Part shown: in pieces, positions 25,801 to 33,760 of the stretch
Numbering within the stretch: position 1 is the first letter of the stretch
Layout: each line of letters opens with the position of its first letter
Source of the DNA: Acanthaster planci
Lineage: Eukaryota > Echinodermata > Asteroidea > Valvatida > Acanthasteridae
NCBI RefSeq assembly: GCF_001949145.1
Contig: NW_019091511.1
Span: forward strand, 9,346-61,134
DNA: 51,789 nucleotides
Direction of reading: 5' to 3'
Made by a program: the position numbers and the translations under genes
Notes under the pieces: model-generated
The model's input: only the letters and a program-made list of their open reading frames with translations
Databases searched by the model: none
What the model was told of the DNA's origin: nothing

Positions 25801-28800
25801 GCGTTGTTAATGTGTTTGAAGTTATTTTGTCTCCTTTAATTGTCTCTCTTTGATCCATCTGCCCCCCCCCTTCCCATTTCCCAAATAAAATCACTGCCCC
25901 GTTGAACATGTATATTTCAACTAAAGAAACTTAGCGATGTCAGGAAAATTATTTGGAGCGTGACCAGCAGAACCAGCAACACGAAGCGGCCAGCGTGCGA
26001 CAATTTCACATTTAAAACTGATGTCATATTTAAAATTAGTGTTTTTCCAACGATTCCACGACCAATATTTTGTTGGCAGATAATAGATATCATTGTCAGA
26101 ACAAGTCATTTCCTACGAATCAATCACTGGAAATTAATCTGAAGTTCCTGTTCTCTTTGGAATAGCAGCATTCTGAGCAAAAAGATTTGCACACCTTGAC
26201 CAACACCAGTTCCGTATTGGCTTACTTTCCTGGCAAGTCAATTTCAGTATTCAGGGGACAATTTCTTTTGTTTAACAGGCAAATTAGGACCAAGTTGTGG
26301 GGACATATCTTTGTCTCCATGACACTTTCAGTTCACACAAAATTGGTGAAATAATGTGCGCATTTCCACACAACTGTTTATAATATCCGTCTGGTACACT
26401 GAAGCCCAAGACTTGATACTTGTAGTTGAAACCTATATGTAAGTCACATCATGAAAAAGGTCCTATATGCACAGATGTTGAACTGGAATACATGTAATGT
26501 GTACATGTATGTATGAGCTTCAAGCTGGACCAAGAGAGGGCGCAAGTTTCTTAGCAACGTACGTAGGCTCCTTTGGTCGGAACGAAACTTTGCAGGTTTA
26601 CGAGCAACTATGAAATGCATGCATTATGCTCGCACTTTGCTACATGTACCAACAAAAATTAATGAACACTCCTGACCAATATGGCTCTTCGTGAGGGGGT
26701 GCTTCTGCTTCAGGTGTATAGATGAGACTTGTCAAGAACACGGGTTGCGACATTCTGTGCAGGGAGGTGTACTGAGCAGTTTGTTTGCATGCAGAAGCCA
26801 CGATAAGGGTAACCTAAATTCTCTCTACATTGTGGAGACCCACATGTGAATTCTGACTTGTGATGAACGAGTCATTTTTGGATAGTTACAATCAATTTCA
26901 AACTTTCCAGAGAAGCAAGTCAATTTTTGCGAGTCCAAGTCAAGTCACAAGTCACTTGGTCACAGGTCACGTCAAGTCAAGTCACAAGTCACTTGGTTAC
27001 AGGTCATGTCAAGTCAAGTCACAAGTCATTTGGTCACAGGTCAAGTCAAGTCACAAGTCATTTGGTCACAGGTCAAGTCACAATTCATTTGGTCATAGGT
27101 AAAGTCAAGTCTCAATTAAGTCACTTGATCACAGGTCAAGTCAAGTCACAATTATGTCACTTGATCACAGGTTAAGTCAAGGCATTTGGAAACAGGTCAA
27201 GCCAAGTCAAGTCACAAGTCAGTTTGGTCCAAACACAAGCGAGTCACAAGTCTTTTTGTCCAAGTATAAGCCAAGGCGTGCTATGTGAGATTTATAAGCC
27301 ACAACCAAGTGATTCAGACGTGGCCTTGTGCAGACAAGACCAAAGCAGAAGTTGTGAGCCAAAGTTTAATGTTGATTATTTTAAGAACGTAAAGTGAATA
27401 TTGACAGGCCTAAGTTAAAAATCTAATGGGTTCGATTGAGTGGTTTTTTGACTTGCATTGGTAACAAGTCATAATGTGGAAGTCCAAGTCGAGTTGCAAG
27501 TCAAAAACTGACAGAACAAATCACAAGTCACAAAAATAGCAACTCGGGTCTGACTTGAGTCCAAGTGAAGTGACTTGAGTCAACAACTCTGAAACCTTCA
27601 TATAAGTTCAATTTGTTTATTAAATTACAGCAAATGTGAATGGTGTTAAGTACGGCACATGTATAACAGATATCTTGAGTACTCAATGAGGTGAGTACAC
27701 AGTGAGTAGGAGGTGAGTGTGTATCAGAGGAATACAACGGTCAGTAAAAGAAGGACAGGATTTAATATGACAAAAGGAAATATGTTAAATGTTTCCTGGC
27801 AGTTCGGACCTGCTTTTGTGGAGGAGTTTGGATTCACCATCTCGTTCAGAATCTCCTCACACTCGTCCTTGGTGAAGACGCGCTGACTTCGCATTCTGTC
27901 CAGAAGGCGGCGAGTGTTGATCTGGCTGCACAACTGCTCGCGGTGGATTTCCAGCAATATCCGCTGATTTTCCTCCTCCATTTCTAAATCAGCTGAAAAA
28001 ACAAATGTCGAGCTGACACAAGTAATTTTGGTTGCAAAGTTTCACTGAGAGCTACAAGCGTTGAAACCTGTGCACGTGGAAAAAGAAAAAATCAACTCAC
28101 TTTGATTAAAAACTTCATTTGAAACTCCAGATACATGTATGTCTTTTCGTGGACAGTGTACTGAATTATCGCCAAATTCCTTTTTTTTTCAGAATAATAC
28201 CTGGTTTTTATGGTGGATGTTGTCATTTCATTATAGTTGTTGTTCACCTTTCATTGTTTCTGATGATTTTTCTCTGTGCCCGAGCTCTTAGAAAAAAAAT
28301 TGACTTTCAATACGATTAAATTTATGGAAGCAAGGGGGGCCACTTTCATGCCAAGCAGGATCAATAGTCTTGTGTGCCTGCACTTTCCTCAACCTTGTTG
28401 GGGTAATGTACTAAATCTACTCAGTGATGGATTTCTAATATTACCAAAACATCTGAGTTTGATGGACCCCACGCTTCAGTTTACTCATAGCATCTCGAAC
28501 TTTGCTGTTAAAACGCAATTTTTTTACCAAAATAATTGCACTTTTCCAATTCCATTCACTTGATTTCCCACCTCAGAATAATCGATTTTGCAAATTAATA
28601 TTTGAGAGAATATTCAAGAAATGATTGAATGTCTGACTATTTGTGCAATCAGCAACATTCCTTCAAAAACTCTTTAGACACCTCTTCTGTCGCATTTTCC
28701 AATTATTTTTCGAATACAAAATACATAAAAAAGAAGTGAAGATATGCATCTGGGGGGAAATTGCACCTCGCCCAGTCTCTTGACATCTCTGCCATCTTTG

Positions 28801-31800
28801 GAATCATGGGCAATCTTTTTTTCCTTCAAAGTTAAGCTTTGTAAGTTAAAATACTCTATAGAGTGTCAAAGAAGCACCCAACATTTTAAACTTGGTGGCC
28901 GAACTTTGAAGCTTGGTGGCTACTTTTCTAAAGGCAGGAGACAAACAAAACGTGGTGGGCCACCACGCTACTTTGCTTGAAGAATACTGATCTATTTTGC
29001 CTTTCTACCCACAATATGAAAAACGACAAAAGGGAAATAAATACATATGCATTATTAAATAAATACCATGAAATTAAAATATCAAGACTGCTGCTACATA
29101 ATACCAAACAAAAACATGGGTGGAAAGATCAAGGATAACACGAAAGAGTTATTCAAACTTCCTTTATTGCGGTGGACACCTTTTTTATTTCACCAGTTAT
29201 GTGTGATGCTTTGATTCCGATTTCACAATTTTGATTAATTGAAACCATCAGGTCATTCCGGCCAGGAGGAAAAATCAAGTCAGGATGCAAACTTTCCAAA
29301 AACATTCACAAATCATATGATAATGATGAAAAAGAAATCGTGTACACGTATGCAGTTCCTGTATCCAATGTCATTTGCATATTATATGCGCATATGTAAT
29401 TTACAATTGCAGTATGTACCTTTATTTATGCAGGTCTTTTTTATACAATTTCCTTGATTGTTGCATACAAGGGAACAAATTGCACATACTGTATGTCTGT
29501 GTGTGCGCGGGGAGGGGTCCTTTTAACAAAATACAACCACATCGACAAACAATGCACCAATGTGTTATCAGCGACACAGGGACTCTGTCCCGAAACAAGG
29601 CATCACAGACAGGAACCGAAAGTCAAAAATACAGATCACAGGGTTGTGCTTGTGCTCCTGAATTGGTAAATCACTCACCTGAGAAATTATTTGAAAACTG
29701 TATTTCTATCAATCTCTACTCTACTAGGAGGGGACATTTAATCGCTTCATTTAGCATCAGGGTTCTAGGCACCAGGCGGCACCAGGCGGCACCAGGCGGC
29801 ACCACCCGGTACTGCAAATTTCTGCCCGGCACTCAGGGTTGAATTTGGCTGTGCCACCCAGCATGGATTTTCCAAAAATTGAACTGAAATATTACTGAAA
29901 ATGTAAATGTACCAATTGGATCATATTTCAAGCATCAGAAAGCATTAAGAACGGCGCTCACTATGCTTTGTAATCCAAACATTTACCCGGCACTAAAATG
30001 GTCCTAGCTAGAACACTGGTTAGCATTAATATTTCCATATCCTGAAAAGTTCATGTGTATAAATGTATCAAACTGAGTAGAAATAACATACCTGTACATG
30101 TGTACTTCAACCCCATGTACAGTATCCAAAATTTTACAATTTACATGACAAATTCTTTTACCAGGTAAGACAGCGGGAATCTCTCTGATCTTCAAACTCA
30201 TTCTGTTAACTGGTGGAACATCACTTTCTTGAACTGCTACGAAAATGACTCATGTCAAACATACTACAGATATACATGTATGTACCTGAGCATGTTTTGA
30301 AGGCTTAAGTGAAGAAAAAAAGGCAAAAAATCTGACTGAAGGTACACTGACAATGTACACATTATGCAGCTTAACATCTGGATTTATATTTACATTTTGT
30401 TTTAAGAATAATGAACCCCACAACTCTAATTAAATTAATGCAATTTTAGAGAAAAAATAAAAAATAAAAAGAATTGACATAATTTTTCCCTAATGGTGTT
30501 TTTCCTTAGTGCTTTGAAAAAGCTCCTTTTTTCTCCTCTCACCCAAGCAAAGTTAGTTGTAGGGAAAATGGAACTTAGAGAGTTTTCTATCTGAAATTTT
30601 TTCCGTCCTCTGACCCTGCAAAATTTTATGCTATGACCTTAATCCAATAAATACCAAAAATGCTGGCCTATGGTTGATGGGAGAGTTTTCAACACTCACC
30701 TTGTCATAATCGGGACCTTGTATTCACAATATTGTAGGGTTTGAGTCAATTCAAATAATTCACTATTTGAATACTTGACCTTCAATTCAATCTTTCATAG
30801 ATTTCTTTCACTGTTCATTTATATCTGCTTGAAACTATATTATATCTGCCTCGATAGAGCATTTTTTCTCATTTAAAGCAAAAGAAAATCTTTCCTTCCT
30901 TTTCATGAATTTTGCATTCGAATATTCAAATTTGGAAAATAATGTTCGAATATTCGATAATAGATCGAATATTCGGTTAATAGGATATTCGGCACAGCCC
31001 TAAAATATTGGTAAAGAAAATTGGTAAAAAAAACAAGAATACAAAAGACTTAGGAGCCTAAGATTCATCTTGTTAAATACATTGAGGAATTAGGGAGAGA
31101 GAATGGAATCTCGGTTGTCTGACCATTTTACTCTGAGCTGGAGAGAAAAGATATTTAATTTTGGGTATATCCATGTTTGTACTTAAAGTTCAAGATAACA
31201 AGCATCAGGAAACCATGTCAAAGCAATGTTTATACTTTGTTACGTAGTGCAACAATACCCAAGGGTGTCATGTAGATCCGGATTAGATCCAATCTCCACA
31301 CGAGGAAACCAGGCCGAAAGAAATTTGAGTTTAACTAAATAGGCACATTGATTGAAGGTGTCTGAGCATTTATTTTGCTGTTTAAAAACTCTGCGTAGGG
31401 TCACTGACATCAGTAGTGTAGGCGGAGTTTTGTTTAGTTAAGAATTTTGAAACAGAAGGAACCGGTACTGGGAGTGAAAAATGTGATAAATGACTTCATG
31501 TTGGGGGCAAAATTGGGGGCTCTGCACAATCGTCCAATCAATTCTATATGAAATCTCTAAGTTTTCTTACTTTAAAAAAAAAAATCTTCCACATACGTGA
31601 CTGAGAAAGGAAACGTGATTGGCAGATGGTGGAATTATTGATAAATCATGCAATAAGATTGACTAATCGTGCAAAGGTTAAGCAATCCTACAAACCATCT
31701 GATCGTGCCCAATACCTACATGTATGTACATGTGTATTGCACGGGGCATCAGGACAATATTTGTTGGAAGCAATCGGCTGATCTGTAAGATAGTTCAACC

Positions 31801-33131
31801 TTTGCACAATCGGTCAATCTTACTGCATGATTTGTCAATAATTCCACCATCTGTTAATCACCTTTCCTCTCTCGTTTCACGGTTGTGGAAGATTGCTTAA
31901 AAAAAACTAATGTACAATTGGAGAAGATAGACCAATTGCGCAGAGCGATCAGGGTTGGCAATCATGCAGATCGGCCAATCACCTCCAACATACCGGTATA
32001 CACATACATACAACAAAGGAACACACACTGTAAATATACACAACAACTTTACAATCAATTTGACATCTTCCACATTTACAATATTGACCCTAAAAGGGAT
32101 TTGTGGAGATGTACGTAATTAAACCCAACTCCTAGCGCAAAAAAACATTTACTCTTGCCTCAGTTAATGAAAACAACCAGCTAGAGTGTATTGACATCTG
32201 GCTGCAGGATAGATTTTGTGGGGACTGAGCAGGCATTTAAATTTTGACAGAAACTGTACTCGCATCAATAAATGTGTCAGGCGCCATCCGTACGGAACTC
32301 TTTCCCTACATGTTGCAGGCCTCAATGAAAACGTTTGAAAGCAAGCATGTCAACAGACATCACACGGTAGCGGACGATGAGGTCAATTTTAAAAAGCAGA
32401 ACATCATGTGTCTCAGTAATTAGTACAGTCAATCTTCCCTATCAGTAAGCCATAAGATATCCGTCGAACCTTCAGCCTCCTTAGCCTGCCTCTCGGTTAG
32501 GGCGGCAGAGCAAGAGATGCCATAGTTCAGGCATCAGAACACAGGTGGTTGGCCTGTAGTAATAAGGCATGAAAGGGAAAGAGTTGCACATACGGACACC
32601 AGTAATTATTCCCCACAGTATAGTCATCAGAAAGCAAAAACATGTCCAGAAAAGTTCAATTTACAAGGGAAAATACCAATTCGTTTACTCAGAAAACACT
32701 TCAATTTTTCAGACCAGTCTCACAGAGTTCATGCACAGGGTGTCAGGCGCCATCCGTACGGAACTCTTTCCCTACATGTTGCAGGCCATATTGGACATCA
32801 CAATTCCCGAGTGTCACAAATGCCAACAATTCTGGAGTATCAAGAAAAGCAGTTTAATAAAAGCAGTGCCTCTGCTTGATAATTTTACAAGATTTCCGCA
32901 AGGAAATCGTTCCAACATGTCCAGGGCTATATTAAAGGGGAAAATGGGGCATATTTGTAGGGTCAACTGGTAAACTTGTTTCTTGGACATGATGTTGGAC
33001 ATTAAACTCAAAAATTATGACAGTCCATAGGCATGATTGGGAATTCTTCTCCCAGGAAGAATGAGATATCTATGCCATATGTCGATCTATCATTCCAACA
33101 TTGCCCAAGCCAACTTACCCGCTGTAGACAT
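10690..33131 (-). CDS. CARD-coiled-coil adaptor (CARD9/CARMA-like), 15 coding exons
   Basis: Whole-gene entry; exons follow. The joined frame runs from ATG at 33131 to TGA at 10690 and gives about 698 residues. Every junction has GT-AG borders and matching phase. Residues about 33-130 form a CARD: helix-rich text including LLDRMRSQRVFTKDECEEIL and FLDHLQRKGQYGYRVFL, the latter closely matching the end of the CARD in CARD9/10/11. Residues about 150-450 are charged heptad-like coiled coil, with an ERDQA segment like that in CARD9/11. Residues 455-698 are acidic and serine-rich. Family knowledge: CARD-CC proteins oligomerise through the coiled coil and nucleate BCL10 filaments to activate NF-kB; cytosolic. 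No PDZ-SH3-GUK tail is seen, so the plan is CARD9-like (human CARD9 is 536 aa), with a longer tail carrying a duplicated exon pair. The exact orthologue is inferred. The 3' UTR and polyA site were not identified. Confidence 0.85.
11300..11331 (-). CDS. CARD-CC gene, exon 14 (32-nt microexon, copy 2)
   Basis: Residues 642-652, phase 2 in and phase 1 out. Acceptor TTCTCCCCAG, donor GTAAGTCAT. Encodes SQGSDGKDLD. 21 of 32 bases match the copy-1 microexon at 12681-12712, and length and phases are identical. Joins in frame between exons 13 and 15. Confidence 0.7.
11630..11830 (+). repeat. Dispersed repeat 'agagggcgc', copy A
   Basis: About 200 bp. Shares gaccaagagagggcgcaa at one end and cactcctgaccaacatggct with cttatc...tgaggggg at the other with copies at 26515-26740 and 48052-48235. 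Lies in the intron between exons 13 and 14 of the CARD gene. SINE or MITE not distinguished. Confidence 0.7.
11892..12054 (-). CDS. CARD-CC gene, exon 13 (RSQS/SKP motif, copy 1)
   Basis: Residues 588-641, phase 1 in and phase 2 out. Acceptor GTTGCTAG, donor GTATGT. An acidic start (DSSDIESGDEQP) is followed by KKGRLQEL and YNRSQSCDNLLYSKPPSDT, then a basic end. RSQS preceded by arginine could be a basophilic-kinase or 14-3-3 site (inference only). It is repeated in exon 15. Confidence 0.78.
12181..12379. mobile_element. MITE with telomere-like CCCTAACC ends
   Basis: 199 bp. Left end ccctaaccttccccaaccac with acagaattaaac (12181-12212). The right end (12347-12379) is its reverse complement with about five changes. 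Located in the intron between exons 12 and 13 of the CARD gene. No coding capacity. Confidence 0.75.
12681..12712 (-). CDS. CARD-CC gene, exon 12 (32-nt microexon, copy 1)
   Basis: Residues 577-587, phase 2 in and phase 1 out. Acceptor TTTTTCAG, donor GTAAGTCAG. Encodes SYEIDDEDSD, strongly acidic. First member of a duplicated exon pair; the partner microexon at 11300-11331 has the same length, phases and donor. Confidence 0.75.
13885..14057. mobile_element. MITE, 173 bp, with 32-bp terminal inverted repeats
   Basis: Ends gggaataaatatgtgcttgg-ccggtcttaaac (13885-13916) and its inverted copy (14026-14057) with one mismatch. Extra internal copies of gtttaagac(c/t)gg at 13920-13953 form nested hairpins. 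High arm identity suggests recent activity. Intron 11 of the CARD gene. Confidence 0.85.
15010..15377 (-). CDS. CARD-CC gene, exon 11 (Ser/Pro/acidic tail)
   Basis: Residues 455-576, phase 0 in and phase 2 out. Acceptor CAATGCAG, donor GTAAGT. Largest exon. Probably disordered: an acidic SP-rich run (LEEDSPSPSPDLAPRPRSR), then an aromatic and basic segment. Noticeably GC-richer than its surroundings, as expected for coding DNA. No known domain seen. Confidence 0.85.
16372..16494. repeat. 19-bp minisatellite, about 6.5 copies
   Basis: Unit cctgagtagtgatccatcg, six full copies plus a partial one; variants are c/t at position 3 and g/a at the end. Intron 10 of the CARD gene. Copies are nearly identical, so copy number is probably polymorphic. 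Confidence 0.95.
17154..17300 (-). CDS. CARD-CC gene, exon 10 (end of coiled coil, CxxC)
   Basis: Residues 406-454, phase 0 both ends. Acceptor TTTCAAAG, donor GTCAGT. AIDERDQAQMDAKAHLAEL resembles the ERDQA segment late in the CARD9/CARD11 coiled coil. The exon ends with HLCPQCSIG, a CxxC pair that could be structural; its role is unknown. Confidence 0.87.
18153..18278 (-). CDS. CARD-CC gene, exon 9 (coiled coil)
   Basis: Residues 364-405, phase 0 both ends. Acceptor GTTGTTAAAG, donor GTGAGT. Sequence such as CKSENEELKQKESSV and LIRVKQQRNK continues the coil. A 64-bp tandem triplication lies in the intron about 85 bp 5' of this exon. Confidence 0.85.
18362..18546. repeat. 64-bp tandem triplication
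   Basis: Units begin at 18362, 18426 and 18490 with gaataagcaccaat and end with gtccatgctctgggt; the third is truncated by a few bases. Copies differ at only a few positions. Located in the intron just 5' of exon 9 of the CARD gene. Confidence 0.95.
19096..19340 (+). mobile_element. tRNA-derived SINE
   Basis: Pol III promoter boxes with correct spacing: box A ggttggtgtagtgg (19107-19120) and box B ggttcgaatc (19152-19161). A conserved-looking body (gattgggtttttagtgcctg, gtgggttttcctgga, ttttcctcccacca) follows, then an A-rich tail (aaaaaagataaaaag) near 19321-19336. The head does not fold as an intact tRNA. Sits in the intron between exons 8 and 9 of the CARD gene, on the opposite strand. 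Confidence 0.85.
19536..19715 (-). CDS. CARD-CC gene, exon 8 (coiled coil)
   Basis: Residues 304-363, phase 0 both ends. Acceptor GTTTGTAG, donor GTATTAC (a weak donor). A Ser/Asp/Arg linker (SSNDSGRDEHVQ) interrupts the coil, which resumes with INILEEELQDYKEKSEEL. The linker is a plausible hinge. Confidence 0.85.
21679..21861 (-). CDS. CARD-CC gene, exon 7 (coiled coil)
   Basis: Residues 243-303, phase 0 both ends. Acceptor CATTACAG, donor GTGAGA. Heptad-rich sequence with LQRRLQQAEDQAEVRRQ and MQEELKLAKRNE. Unmistakable coiled coil. Confidence 0.88.
22224..22328 (-). CDS. CARD-CC gene, exon 6 (coiled coil)
   Basis: Residues 208-242, phase 0 both ends. Acceptor CCTGTAG, donor GTTTGT. Contains KEERDQAMASLRE, a charged coiled-coil segment. 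35 codons with no stop. Confidence 0.85.
22477..22806. mobile_element. Long inverted-repeat (MITE-like) element
   Basis: Outer ends cacggatgagcaataacaga (left) and the inverted ttatcacttttccgta (right) match loosely. The inner arms gtgtgaagtatca (22569 on) and tgatacttcacac (about 22693-22705) match precisely. About 330 bp, no coding capacity. Between exons 5 and 6 of the CARD gene. Confidence 0.6.
23708..23895 (-). CDS. CARD-CC gene, exon 5 (coiled coil)
   Basis: Residues 145-207, phase 1 in and phase 0 out. Acceptor TTGTTTTAG, donor GTAAAG. Charged heptad-type sequence such as LTQEAEELHRKLDFC, ending in a lysine-rich stretch. Starts the coiled coil that follows the CARD. Confidence 0.85.
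24529..24693 (-). CDS. CARD-CC gene, exon 4 (CARD helices 4-6)
   Basis: Residues 90-144. Acceptor TTGCTCCAG, donor GTAAGG. FLDHLQRKGQYGYRVFL followed by LGEMYPESYESLTG aligns with the conserved CARD end of CARD9/10/11, where an LLD-Q-G-GY-FL run is followed by YP-LY-VTG. This is the strongest family evidence in the gene. Confidence 0.9.
24840..25065 (-). repeat. Dispersed repeat (gcaaatttttattgct family), copy 2
   Basis: On the minus strand it carries gttaagcaaatttttcctct, cagtaagca-like and tttgctaacttgctaagca blocks in common with 5943-6110. Just downstream (3') of exon 4's flank, on the lower-intron side boundary with exon 3's intron. Confidence 0.45.
26515..26740 (+). repeat. Dispersed repeat 'agagggcgc', copy B
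   Basis: Contains ggaccaagagagggcgcaag, cactcctgaccaatatggct and gtgagggggtgcttct in the same order as copy A. Lies in the intron between exons 3 and 4 of the CARD gene. Confidence 0.7.
26936..27590. repeat. ACTTG-type satellite
   Basis: Dense tandem array of caagtcacaagtcacttggtc and caggtcaagtcaagtc units. Regular to about 27230, decaying to about 27590. Open frames across it merely reflect a near-multiple-of-three period. Lies in the intron between exons 3 and 4 of the CARD gene. Same motif as 9141-9255. Confidence 0.9.
27810..27992 (-). CDS. CARD-CC gene, exon 3 (CARD helices 1-3)
   Basis: Residues 29-89. Acceptor TTTTTTCAG, donor GTCCGA. Encodes the first half of the CARD, with the family pattern of a long helix (NQRILLEIHREQL), RRLLDRM, then V-F-T-K-D-E-C-E-E-I-L. 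It ends phase 1 inside the domain, after a Ser/Asn-rich linker. Confidence 0.88.
28000..30161. other. Intron 2 of the CARD-CC gene
   Basis: No exon with matching phase seen. Contains an 11-bp repeat, caccaggcggc in three tandem copies, at 29770-29803. An open frame at 29375-29842 (+) runs through this repeat and has no protein features. Confidence 0.5.
30162..30233 (-). CDS. CARD-CC gene, exon 2
   Basis: Residues 5-28, phase 1 to phase 1. Acceptor TCGTAGCAG, donor GTAAAAG. Encodes a short polar leader containing NRMSLKIREIPAVLP immediately before the CARD. Support is phase agreement with both neighbours and an open frame across the exon; no domain is recognised here. Confidence 0.7.
31584..31893. 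mobile_element. MITE with about 96-bp inverted arms
   Basis: Left arm 31584-31679 (atcttccac ... gcagatggtggaattattga ... gcaaaggtt); right arm 31797-31893 is its reverse complement with moderate divergence. Intron 1 of the CARD gene. A partial relative is at 38745-38985. Confidence 0.8.
32274..32321 (+). repeat. 48-bp exact direct repeat, copy 1
   Basis: Begins gtgtcaggcgccatccgtac and ends tgttgcaggcc; identical over 48 bases to 32740-32787, 466 bp away, while the flanks differ. Intron 1 of the CARD gene. Confidence 0.9.
32573..32787. mobile_element. Possible MITE bounded by gggaaagagtt inverted repeats
   Basis: Left gggaaagagttgcacatacg (from 32576) is inverted relative to ccgtacggaactctttccc at the right (about 32754-32772). 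The right end includes the second copy of the exact 48-bp repeat (32740-32787). No coding capacity. Confidence 0.5.
33119..33131 (-). CDS. CARD-CC gene, coding exon 1 (start codon)
   Basis: ATG at 33131-33129 followed by codons S-T-A and one base of the next codon, then a strong donor GTAAGT. The phase-1 end matches exon 2. This short start exon was chosen because it supplies an in-frame ATG with a perfect donor next to GC-rich upstream DNA. The 5' UTR must extend upstream (higher coordinates), but the transcription start is not determined. An internal Met in exon 2 (residue 15) could be an alternative start. Confidence 0.6.
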
Positions 33132-33760
33132 TGATCAGGTGTTGATGAGTGTCGATCGAGTGCAGTGCGGTGTCAAAGAACACACGTGCACGGTGCATGC
33201 AGCAGCCTAACTGCGCACGAGCTTCCTCATGTCATGTTCATGCGGCAAGTTTTAATATTACATGTATTCCGTTTCTGCACTTGAGAATATCCCGGGCAAG
33301 CACCGTACTCCGAGATCATTGCCAAAATGAGGTGTGATAATGGTAGTAAATTTGCCGGGCGAAGAACCACAGGACTCAGTGATTTATAGTCTCCGATTTA
33401 AGTGTTTCACTTCCGGGTTTTAATAATAATACCAATACACGCGAGCAGCACACCCAGAACATTAAACATTACAAAACGTGCGAAAACGTGCCCTGAAGAT
33501 AAAGTAGTTCCAAGTCCCTTCCAAGTCAACTGTCGGGCACGGAAGCGTCTACGGACGCAAGCAACAGAGGGCGCTAGAACACAATAGCGGACCGCGCCAG
33601 GCGGAAAGCGAGCGTGTTGTCGGCCCGATGTCACGGTCAGACGCCCCCGTTGCTTGTCGACAGATAAATTTAATTGGTGTTTTTCAAAGAACAGCCGGAT
33701 AGGGTTTGGCTCAATAGGCACCTGTTTCAATATATTTCATATAGGCAATTTGCCGGTTAA
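33132..33760 (-). promoter_or_regulatory. GC-rich 5' flank of the CARD-CC gene (putative promoter/5' UTR)
   Basis: DNA immediately upstream of the start exon is richer in GC and CpG (especially 33480-33660) than the surrounding AT-rich sequence. No TATA box was seen. The promoter role is inferred from position. An open frame on the minus strand at 33407-33730 has no recognisable features and is attributed to base composition. Confidence 0.4.

Noticed and set aside
29375-29842. 155-codon plus-strand frame
   Set aside because: Intronic, passes through an 11-bp tandem repeat, no domain, no splice support.
32569-32973. 134-codon plus-strand frame
   Set aside because: Intronic; includes the 48-bp repeat and MITE-like ends; nothing protein-like.
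33407-33730. 107-codon minus-strand frame
   Set aside because: GC-rich upstream region of the CARD gene; openness is explained by composition, and it is not in phase with a usable donor.
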